From: Ceratopteris richardii
Lineage: Eukaryota > Streptophyta > Polypodiopsida > Polypodiales > Pteridaceae
Assembly (NCBI GenBank): GCA_020310875.1
Contig: CM035420.1
Coordinates: 185,196,880 to 185,260,879 of the forward strand
DNA: 64,000 bases
Direction: 5' to 3'
Shown piece by piece: positions 10,801 through 21,400 of the stretch. A program made the translations under genes and the position numbers. Positions within the stretch are counted from its first letter, which is position 1. Each line of letters opens with the position of its first letter. The notes below the pieces were generated by a model. It ran no database searches. It worked only from the letters and a program-made list of their open reading frames with translations, and was not told the origin of the DNA.

Positions 10801-13800
10801 TTTGTGCTAAGATGGTGGAATTGGCTCAAACCATGTTTGAAGCCAGTCGCCTCTTTAACATCTCTAGTACAACTAAGACGCAGTTGCACTTTGAAGGACT
10901 GTTATAAAGGATAGAGAAGCTAATTGCACAATCAGAAAAGGAACCCTCCTCTCAAAATAAGGGCAAGGCAAGTGAAAGAGTAAGCCTTCCTGCCCAGGAA
11001 GTCTATGTGCCTAACTCTACGGAGCCAGACACATCTTCTTCTATGAATCGGTTCACACCAGAATTCCTACGAGAGATTCAAGAAGACAAATGGGCTAAGG
11101 AAAGTGAAGTCCCTCCTCCCAGTGAACTTGTGGATGATGCACATGACCAATTCCCACAAGACATCCCATCCATTTATGAGGAGCAGGAGAGCACCCACTC
11201 TCAGGAAAGATTAGACTTTGAGTCTAACTCTCTACAAGAATTACCCCACTTCACAGGCCCATGGGAAGCTAAGTCCACGTGCATGAGAGCACCCACGGTC
11301 ATGGTACAAAATGAGGACTCAGTCATACCTAGGAACACAGAGGTAGTGAAAAACACTAAAGTACAATGCAACCTCACCTTAGAAGAGCTACTCAAAGTAA
11401 GGCCAGAGCTATGGAAACATGTAGCCAAACAAGTACCAGAAATAGCCAAACCTCGTTCCCAGGTAGGATCCCAGAGAACAGTGCCAGAAATACCATTGGA
11501 CAAGATTGGAGACATGAGTGAGGGCGAAGAGGGAAACACATATCTTCCTATCACCCATCAAGGATACACCACCAAGGCCATTCTAGACTCAGGCGCAGGT
11601 GTTGCAATTGCTACCACTTCCCTATGGAAGCGTTGGGGCAAGCCAGCACTCAGGCCCACAAGAATGAAATTGCAAATGGCTGATGGTCACATAGAGAGAC
11701 CCTTAGGCTTGCTAGAAGGAATAACTCTCACTACTTGTGGTGTTGAGTTTGAGCACAATTTCACCATATGTGACTTTAGCAAGAACCATGCCTATGAGAT
11801 GATTTTGGGAAGACCATTTATGCGACAGTTGCAAGTGGTACAGGACTGGGGAACCAACTCCTTGTACCTACAACACTTAGGTGTTACGACCAAAGTGAAT
11901 CTTAAAGATTACTCTCATAGAGATGTCCCTCCTATCCAATGGAATCCCATCCATAGAGCCAAAGATGATACGGAATCTGTGCATTCCATAGGATCAAGAT
12001 CCTCATGGATGCATGAAGACACCCACTTATGGATGTGCAAAGTGGCAGTAGAAGAGGAGAAAAGAGAAAAGGCCAGAGAAATAGGTGCAAACGAAACACA
12101 TAGACCCATTCAAGACCTAGCCTATGCACCTGTAGTATTTCCTAATGAAGAATTTGAACCCCATGGCTGGGCAGAAATCTTAGCAACAATGGATGTAGCC
12201 ATCAACGAAGAACAATGGACACCCCACTGTGATGAGGATGGCTATGACATTTCAGTCTTCTCCATAGAGCCAATTATGGGAGAGGCAGTCTTAGAAGAGT
12301 GTGAACCTAACCCTGATGCATTTGAGGATGCGAGTGACTCCGATCTAGAGTCAATCATTATGGACCCACCTTTTGCATCAGCTGAAGAATACTTCCATGA
12401 AGTAGAATTTCAACCCCAGAGGCATGGAGAGCTTACAAATGATGTAAGATTAGCCACACATGTGACCCGGAAGGAAGAAGGAAAGAAACGAAAGAAGAGA
12501 GTAGTCTCACCAGAAGAGGAAGAACCTTTGTTTCAGGTCCCGGAAAATTTTAAGAAGTATGAGATAGACGACAGGAGAGTCATGATAAGAATGCCTAAAC
12601 GAGAGGCACAATCAGGAGAGGCCTATGATAACAAAGAAACCACCAAGAAAATAGTAGTGGCCCTAGAAGAAGGAGAGGAGAGATGCACGTACATAGGCCA
12701 TGACCTAACAGAGGAAGAAGAGCATGCGTTAATAGCCTTGCTAAGAGAATACAGAGATGTATTCGCTTGGAGTTACAAGGATTTGAAAGGTGTTGACCCT
12801 GACATATGCTCACACACTATCCCCATGACCTCAGATGCCAAACCCTCTAAGCAAAAGCCCTATACATATAACGATAATTACGCTGCCAAGATCAAAGAGG
12901 AGATAGATAGACTGGTTGAAGCTGGATTTATCTATGAAATTGAGCACACTGAGTGGGTATCCCCCATCGTAGTGGTGCCCAAGAAGAATGGCAAGCTGCG
13001 TGTATGCATTAACTTGAAGAAGGTCAATGCAGCCACAATTCGAGATAACTATCTGCTTCCCATCACAGAACATCTCTTAGAAAGAGTAGCAGGCAAGGAA
13101 GTGTACAGCTTCCTTGATGGATTTTCGGGCTACAATCAAGTAGCCATAGCTCGAGAAGATCAGCATAAGACGGCTTTTGCCATGGAATGGGGCATTTTTT
13201 CCTTTAGAGTAATGCCATTTGGGCTTACCAACGCACCAGCTACCTTCTAGAGGCTGATGTGCCATGTATTTAAAGAGTTCCTGAGGAAGAACTTGGAAGT
13301 CTATGTTGATGATCTTTGTGCTCATTCCAACATTAGACAAACTCATATTCCTGAACTCAGACAAATCCTTGACAAATGTAGAGAATATCAAGTCTGCCTG
13401 AACCCCGAAAAGTGCGTTTTTATGGTCAGGCAAGGCAAGATTCTAGGACACATAGTGTCAAAGAATGGCATATCCACTGATGAAGAGAAAGTGAGAGCCA
13501 TAGCAGAGTTACCTAGGCCAAAGAATGTCAAGGAAGTACAAGCTTTCATGGGGCATTGTGGTTATTACCGACAGTTTATACACATGTATGCCATCATAGC
13601 AAAGCCCATGTACGGACTTCTGACTAACTTTGAGTGGACTAATGAATGTGAGAATTCCTTCAATGAGCTTAAACGGCGATTATGTTCAGCACCAATCTTA
13701 ACCACACTAGATTGGAATAAGCCTTTCCATGTTCATGTGGATGCATCCAATTATGCTATTGGGTGTGTACTCGCGCAACCTACTAGTGAAGGTAATATGG

Positions 13801-15203
13801 ATCTTCCAATTGCCTATGCTAGTAGACAATTGAATGCAGCTAAACGAAATTATACAACCACCGAACGAGAAGGATTAGGCATGGTATATGCAGTTAAAAA
13901 GTTTAGACATTATTTGCTTGCAAACAAGTTTAAATTTTTTACTGACCACCAAGCATTGTTATATCTCGTGAACAAGCCATGTAATACAGGAAGATTAGTA
14001 AGATGGTTTCTCTTGCTAATGGAATATGAATTCGAGGTTGTAGTAAGGAAAGGGAAGACTCACTTGAGAGCGGATCATCTCTCTAGGCTCACATCTGGAG
14101 AAGCCCCACAAGGAGTGTCAGATGACCTTCCTGATGCTTACTTGTTTAATTTGGAAGTTGTACCGCAGTGGGCTAAGCTATTGGTACCGGTATTGACATA
14201 CGGGGCTAACCATCCAGTAATAAACACGCAGGATAGAGAGGTAGTAAAAGCCCAAAAGTATCACATCATGGCAGGAAGTATGTACAAACACACAGATCAA
14301 GGGATCTTGGCTTGTTGTGTGGAAGAGGATGAGTACGCAAAATGGTTGCAATTAGCACATGTAGGTGCATTAGAGCAACACTACTCAAAACAATGAACCC
14401 TACAGACACTAAGGAGACTCGGAGTGCATTGGCCTACTATGGAGGCTGATGTCCAAAAGTTGTGCAAGGAATGCCCAATCTGTTGCACTAAACCACCTGT
14501 GGAACATGCCACTCTTTATCAACTGTCCATAGTGCCAGAGTGGAGTGAACCACTAGTATCCTTCCTTAGGACGAAAACATTCCCTCCAGACATGACTCTG
14601 GCTAGGAAAAGGAGTTTAGAACAAGAAGCCCAGGATTACTCACTCATTGGTGATAATCTATACAAACGTGGTACAGATGGTTACCTGAGACTATGTGTCC
14701 ATGAAAGTGAATATCTCAAGATCTTGGAAACTGCTCACCAAGGTGTAGCAGGAGGACACTTTGGACCAGATCGGGTGATCAAGGCAATACTATTTGCGAG
14801 CTTCTGGTGGCCGACCCTTCACATGGATGCACATACCTATGTGAAACGGTGTGATGTCTGTCAGCGAACTCAGTATCCTATACGCAAAGATGAGATGCCA
14901 CTGAAACCTATGATGGGTGGACGTGCATTCTCTAAGTGGGGAATAGACTTCGTAGGTCCTATTAATCCCCCAACTAAGGGTTCCCATGCAGAATATATCA
15001 TTGTTGCGACAGACTATCTAACAAAGTGGGTGGAGGTAAAAGCCACGACGAAGAACGATGCTCAAACAACTGCTAAATTCTTGTTTGAGAATGTATTCAC
15101 AAGATACGGGCTACCTATAGAACTAGTAAGTGATAGAGGCACTCACTTCTTGAACGAAGTGATTGAAAATCTACTCCAAGAATTCTTGGTAGTTCATAAG
15201 AAG
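7875..15203 (+). pseudogene. Element B gag-pol, left part up to the D insertion
   Basis: Start taken at the ATG of MNLRSGRHL (7875), identical in C. The gag domain lies at about 8880-9320 (FDGTGDPYDHVAEF, FRQYLERCP), with three 13-residue zinc knuckles near 9546, 10137 and 10224. The retropepsin is at about 11570-11870 (ILDSGAG, ILGRPFM). RT motifs occur at 12890-13560 (GFSGYNQVAI, YVDD near 13303) and RNase H at about 13720-13970 (HVDASNYAIG). Two integrase zinc modules lie at 14240-14480 and 14640-14870, and the integrase core begins at about 14930 (WGIDFVGP, VSDRGTHF). It is cut off by D at 15203. Fossil with several breaks; high similarity to C throughout. Confidence 0.93.
15199..15203. 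repeat. Left target-site duplication of element D (AGAAG)
   Basis: AGAAG precedes TGTAGAGG and recurs at 27939-27943. It falls in the integrase region of B. Confidence 0.94.
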
Positions 15204-18200
15204 TGTAGAGGAGGTACTGGGGTATCCGCTTTTAACAAAAGGTAGAAAATGGAGATTAACACGTCCTGTACGTCACCTACTCAAAGGGGGGTTCTCTTTA
15301 GGGAAGTATACCCTTTAACATTTCTGTGAGTAGGCCGACAACGAGAATTTTACAAAAAAATGGTAAATGCTTCACAATTATGGACAACCAATAACAAATG
15401 AAGACTGTACTCTGCCTGATTCAAACCAGATGATTACAGAGTTGGGCAATTGATATATGATGCTCACAAGTGTAAACTTAGGTCTAACAAGCCACAAGCT
15501 AAGGGCTGACAAATCACCCGAATAGTAAACACACCAATACAAAAGTTTCTCCTATCTGCATAAGGACCACTGATATGCAGACTAAATCAGAACAATACAA
15601 GTGGTAAGATCTTCTCAAGAGAATAGAGCGCAATCTACCACACGGGCTCACGGATAAGAAGAAGAATCCAAGCTACCCTTTTACACTATAGTGCTCATAG
15701 CCCTTCACTGAAAAGCCTCCCCTCTGTATACAAAACAGAGTAGCTCCCACAGTAGACTTGAAACCACCAAGTGCAAGAGAGGTCTTCTGCACAATCTTGT
15801 ACATGTACTCCAGTGTGTGTTGTCGTAGCCCAAATGAGCACAAATCCTTTGATTTTATAGGCCCCCAATAGGCCAAGAGACCCTTGCCGAATCTTCACGT
15901 CCACTGATCACGCGCCGGTTAACCACCCAAAATTGGAGGGGTAGGTCAATTATTCTCTTGATTTGAATTGGATCCACAAAAATAGGTAGTCGTCGTGAAT
16001 GGTTGGCGGCAACATTTGTTCATCCACTTTTACTTTTAACAATTCACTTTTATCTTTTCCCTTGTCATTGAAAATGAAAGTATGGAGCATTTGAAGCTCT
16101 CTAAGAGCACTTTATGGTTTTGTCCTTATCGCTGGCATATGCATTTGTTTGGTATCTCAATATAAAGTTATTAATATGAGATCCTTCATCTTGTTATAAA
16201 CACAGGCAAACCTTTTCCCTCCTGTTACAAGGAATTTGTACCTTCACCGCATTCTCTCCACGAAGTCAACACCAAAGCCTTACCATTGCAACATATAATG
16301 CATGAAGCGATCCGCCACGCTTTCCAGGGACAAACTATAATCGACTTTGCAGAGAAGAAGCAGATAATGTTGTGTTTCTCGGAGCATTCAAGAGATGAGA
16401 TATGGTGAGGGGAGGGGAGGGGGCGGCGGGGGATGGTGGTGAGGGGAGGGGAGGGGGTGCGCATGGAGGGAGTGAGGTGGAGGGGGATAGTGGTGAGGGG
16501 AGGGGAGGGGGGTGGCGGGGGATAGTGGTGAGGGGAGGGGAGGGGGGTGGCGGAGGATGGTGGTGAGGGGAGGGGAGGGGGTTGGCGGGGCTGTGGGGGT
16601 GTGAGGAGGAGGGAGGGTGGTGGGATGTGGGGGGGCTCGCGGGGGTGAGTGGTGTGGGTGAGTGGAGGGGGAGGGAGTGCGCATGGAGGGAGTGAGGTGG
16701 AGGGGGATAGTGGTGAGGGGAGGGGAGGGGGGTGGCGGGGGATAGTGGTGAGGGGAGGGGAGGGGGGTGGCGGGGGATGGTGGTGAAGGGAGGGGAGGGG
16801 GTTGGCGGGGCTGTGGGGGTGTGAGGAGGAGGGAGGGTGGTGGGATGTGGCGGGGCTCGCGGGGGTGAGTGGTGAGGGCGGGGGTGAGTGGAGGGGGAGG
16901 GAGTGCGCATGGAGGGAGTGAGGTGGAGGGGGATAGTGGTGAGGGGAGGGGAGGGGGTGGCGGGGGATAGAGGTGAGGCGAGGGGAGGGGGGTGGCGGGG
17001 GATGGTGGTGAGGGGAGGGGAGGGGGTTGGCGGGGCTGTGGGGGTGTGAGGAGGAGGGAGGGTGGTGGGATGTGGGGGGGGCTCGCGGGGGTGAGTGGTG
17101 AGGGCGGGGGTGAGTGGAGGGGGAGGGAGTGCGCATGGAGGGAGTGAGGTGGAGGGGGATAGTGGTGAGGGGAGGGGAGGGGGGTGGCGGGGGATAGTGG
17201 TGAGGGGAGGGGAGGGGGGTGGCGAGGGATGGTGGTGAGGGGAGGGGAGGGGGTTGGCGGGGCTGTGGGGGTGTGAGGAGGAGGGAGGGTGGTGGGATGT
17301 GGGGGGGCTCGCGGGGGTGAGTGGTGAGGGCCGGGGTGAGCGGAGGGGGAGGGAGTGCGCATGGAGGGAGTGAGGTGGAGGGGGGATAGTGGTGAGGGGA
17401 GGGGAGGGGGGTGGCGGGGGATAGTGGTGAGGCGAGGGGAGGGGGGTGGCGGGGGATGGTGGTGAGGGGAGGGGAGGGGGTTGGCGGGGCTGTGGGGGTG
17501 TGAGGAGGAGGGAGGGTGGTGGGATGTGGGGGGGCTCGCGGGGGTGAGTGGTGAGGGCGGGGGTGAGTGGAGGGGGAGGGAGTGCGCATGGAGGGAGTGA
17601 GGTGGAGGGGGATAGTGGTGAGGGGAGGGGAGGGGGGTGGCGGGGGATAGTGGTGAGGGGAGGGGAGGGGGGTGGTGGGGGATGGTGGTGAGGGGAGGGG
17701 AGGGGGTTGGCGGGGCTGTGGGGGTGTGAGGAGGAGGGAGGGTGGTGGGATGTGGGGGGGCTCGCGGGGGTGAGTGGTGAGGGCGGGGGTGAGTGGAGGG
17801 GGAGGGAGTGCGCATGGAGGGAGTGAGGTGGAGGGGGATAGTGGTGAGGGGAGGGGAGGGGGTGGCGGGGGATAGTGGTGAGGGGAGGGGAGGGGGGTGG
17901 CGGGGGATGGTGGTGAGGGGAGGGGAGGGGGTTGGCGGGGCTGTGGGGGTGTGAGGAGGAGGGAGGGTGGTGGGATGTGGGGAGGCTCGCGGGGGTGTGA
18001 GGAGAGGAAGAGAGAGAAAAAGGAAAGAGACCAAGAGGGGGAAAGAGAGAGGGAGAGTAGAAAAAAGAGAGTGAGGGATGAGAGAGAAAGGGATAGAGTG
18101 AGAGACCGGAAGAGGAAAGAGAAAGAGAGAGAGGGGAAAAAAGAGGGAGATAGAGAGAGAGGATAACAAATCAGCTGAGGAAGTACTGAAATGAAAGCAA

Positions 18201-18293
18201 CATATGCCCGAAACATGAGCATGTCCAAGAAATGGAACGGCCATTCCTCGAAGTTGCAGCCCAAGCACCTGACAGCCCAAGGCATCTACTACA
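15204..18293 (-). repeat. 3' LTR of element D
   Basis: 3090 bp. In plus-strand order: an AT-balanced part (15204-16390), the 226-bp minisatellite (about 16390-17990), a purine-only GA-rich tract (about 17995-18165), and the outer end (to 18293). The Pro/Ser/His-rich open frames in it are repeat artefacts. Confidence 0.93.
16390..17995 (-). repeat. G-rich 226-bp minisatellite in the left LTR of D (about 7 units)
   Basis: Units start at the landmark GTGCGCATGGAGGG at 16457, 16677, 16903, 17129, 17355, 17582 and 17808, a period of 226 bp with one 220-bp unit. Each unit is itself made of smaller GGTGAGGGGAGGGGAGGGG blocks. The G-rich strand has G-runs dense enough for quadruplex formation. Confidence 0.93.
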
Positions 18294-18305
18294 GACCCCC
18301 ACATC
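18294..18305 (-). other. Polypurine tract of element D
   Basis: On the minus strand GATGTGGGGGTC abuts the 3' LTR. Confidence 0.65.
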
Positions 18306-18419
18306 AAGCTTTTGCACCGTCCCCGGTGCAATTTCTCCCTTATTGCTTGAGATCTAGTTATTCTGCAATTACTAAAAAAAACATGATATGTACAAGGGAT
18401 AGAATGCTTCCATTTTCAT

Positions 18420-21400
18420 TTAGGTCAGATACTTCTTCACCCTAGAGATATTGACCAAGGGTATCCTCTTACCCTGCAAATCCTCTAGATGTACTGCTCC
18501 ATGAGGTAATACTTTTATCACCGTGTAAGGTCCTATCCATTTGGGTGCCAGTTTGGTTGGAATTGCTGGGACCTGATGCACTAAAACCATAGATCCTTCC
18601 TGTACTTCATTGGACCTCAGATACCTGTCATGCCGTCTTTTGCGCTCTTCTTGCGTTACCTGAAGTTTTTGCATTGCTCCTTCTCTGTATTCTTCTAATG
18701 CCACCAATCTTTGAATGGGAGGTTCGATTTCAATGGTTTTGATTCCTATTTCCTTTCTGATAATGAACTCAAATGGTGCCAATGCCTCTTTTCCATAAAC
18801 TAAACGAAATGGAGTTTCGCCTGTGGTTCCCCTCTTTGTGGTTCTGAAAGCCCAAATTGCACCGATCAGTGCTAGCGGCCAGGAGCTTTGATGATCAAAA
18901 GCTAATTTGCGAAGCAATCCCATCAAAATCTTATTGGAACTCTCTGCTTGGCCATTTGCCCTTGGGTAATAGGCACAAGATTTTTTATGGAAGATTTTGT
19001 ACCTGTCAAATATAAACTGGAGCAATTGATTTACAAAATGTGTGCCCCTATCACTAGTAATTTCCAGTGGGCAACCAAATCTTGAGAAAATTCGTTTATA
19101 CATAAATTTAGCTACTGTTAAAGCCGTGCAGTCCACAGTAGCTTTAGCCTCTATCCATTTAGTAGCATAGCATGTGGCCATCAAAATATACTTTTTACCT
19201 CCTGGTTGCCCAGTTGGGCTAATTGGCCCTATGAAATCAAGACCCCATCGTTCAAATGGGAGCCATCCTGTAGATATGACCAATGGTTGGAAATTCAATC
19301 TGGTTGGCGCGGGAGCACACCTCTGGCAGATGTGGCATTCTTTGGCGAACTTGATTGCATCTTTGAAAATATGAGGCCACCATAAACCTTTGTGGATGAT
19401 TCTATGAGCCAATTCTTCCCCCTTGAGATGTCCTTCACTGTGTGCAGCTTCTAGCAAAAGATTTACCTCCTCTGGATAGACACACCTTCTCAGTATATCA
19501 TCTTGACAGTATTTATATAAATTTCCGTTTATAAGAGAATATGCTTTGGTTTTCAAGAGCAATCTTCTCTTTTCTACAGGTGTCAAGTGTTCTGGGATCT
19601 TTCCAGTAGTGAGAACATGAAGAATTTCATCATACCAACCAATTCGAACTGTTACTAGAAAAAGATTGCTATCCACCAATTCGTCATTAATACTTGTTGC
19701 CTTTTCGCTCATTGCCGTCCTGGACACTTGATCTGCCATGTAGTGCTCTTTTCCTGGCTTAATATGAATATCAAAATTAAATTCTTGAAATAGGAGTAAC
19801 CATCGCCAAATCCTTCCAGCTACTCTGGGCTTGTTAATCAGGTACTTCAAAGGTTGATGATCAGTTATGACAATAAAATGCACACCTAAGAGGTAATGCC
19901 GGAATTTTTGAAGAGCGAACACGATAGCCAAACCTTCCCTTTCAGTAGTGCTGTAGTTCCTCTCTGCTTTTGTAAGCAATCTGCTAGCATAAACGATAGG
20001 TTGGTCTATCTTCTGTGATGATGGTTGAGCCAAGACTGCTCCAACTGCATGAAGACTGGCATCTGTATGTACATGGAACTCTAATGACCAATTAGGAACA
20101 GTTAAAAGAGGAGCAGTACATAGCCTCAATTTTAATTCGCAAAATGCTTTCTCAGCTTCAGGAGTCCATGAGAAAGGGACATTCTTACTTGTAAGCCTGG
20201 ACAAAGGCTTAGCTATTTCTGAATACATTCTGATAAATCGTCTATGATATCTTGCATGGCCCAAGAAACTTTGCACTTCCTTTGGGCTTTGTGGAATTGG
20301 CATGGAAAGGATAGCAGTGATCTTTGCCGGATCAACCGTTATCCCTTCAACTGATACTATGTGGCCCAGGAGAGTACCTTTGGTCACCAAAAAATGACAT
20401 TTAGCAGGATTCAACTTCAAACCTGTTTTGAGACACTGCTCAAAGATTTCCTTTAGATTATCCAAATGGTTATTGAAATCTTGAACTATTGCCCTCTTGT
20501 CTGTTCCTGAAAATACTGAAAAATCATCCATAAAAATGCGCAGAAATGAGGTTAACCATTTCCCTAGTATGAGATACATAGTCCTATTGAAGGATGCTGG
20601 TGCATTCTTCAAGCCAAAGGCCATACGGGTATAAACATATGTGCCCCATGGTGTAACAAAAGCCGTCTTGTCTCTATCTTCAGGATGAATGGCTATCTGA
20701 TTGTAGCCACTGAATCCATCAAGAAAACTATATAAAGAGTGTCCGGCTACTTCTTCAAGCACCTGCTCTGTGAATGGTTGAGGAAAGCCATCTTGAATAG
20801 TTACCTTATTCAAGGCACGAAAATCAACACATACTCTTATTTTGCCGTTTTTCTTTGGTACAATGACCATGGAAGAAAGCCACCGTGAGTGTTCTACCGG
20901 AACAATAATACCTGCCTCTTCCAACTTTGTGATTTCTAGCTTTACTGCCTCTGCATACTTTGGATTAAGTCGGTAAGGCCTACTTCTTGCAGGTGAAGCT
21001 CCTTCCACTAAGGGTATTCGGTGTAATCCAAGCTCCTCAGGTATCCCTGTTAAGTCTTTATAGGACCATGCAAAGACACTTTTATAGGTAAAAAGTAGGG
21101 AAGTTACCTTCTGCAATAAAGGCGGATAGTGCCATAACCAAGAAGCCAAGTGAACCATCTGAGGATTCTCTTCATCTCCAAGATTTACTTCTTGAACAAA
21201 CTTTTCAGAATTGGACTCACTTGAAAGTTCATCTCCACTGTATGCAGGAGCAGAGTTCAATTTATGATCCACAATTTGTTCCTTGATCCATCCTAAGGGT
21301 ATATTTGAGAATGGAAGTTCTTGAAGGTTGCAATTATCTTCCCCAGATGCAGGCACAACTTTGTCTCTTTCTGGTCCTGCAAGCATAAAATCATCTGATT

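Noticed and set aside
16225-18331. Long Pro/Ser/His-rich open frames in the left D LTR
   Set aside because: The 226-bp repeat has no stop in these minus-strand frames and is not a multiple of three, so all frames stay open by composition. They lie wholly inside an LTR and recur in the other LTR.
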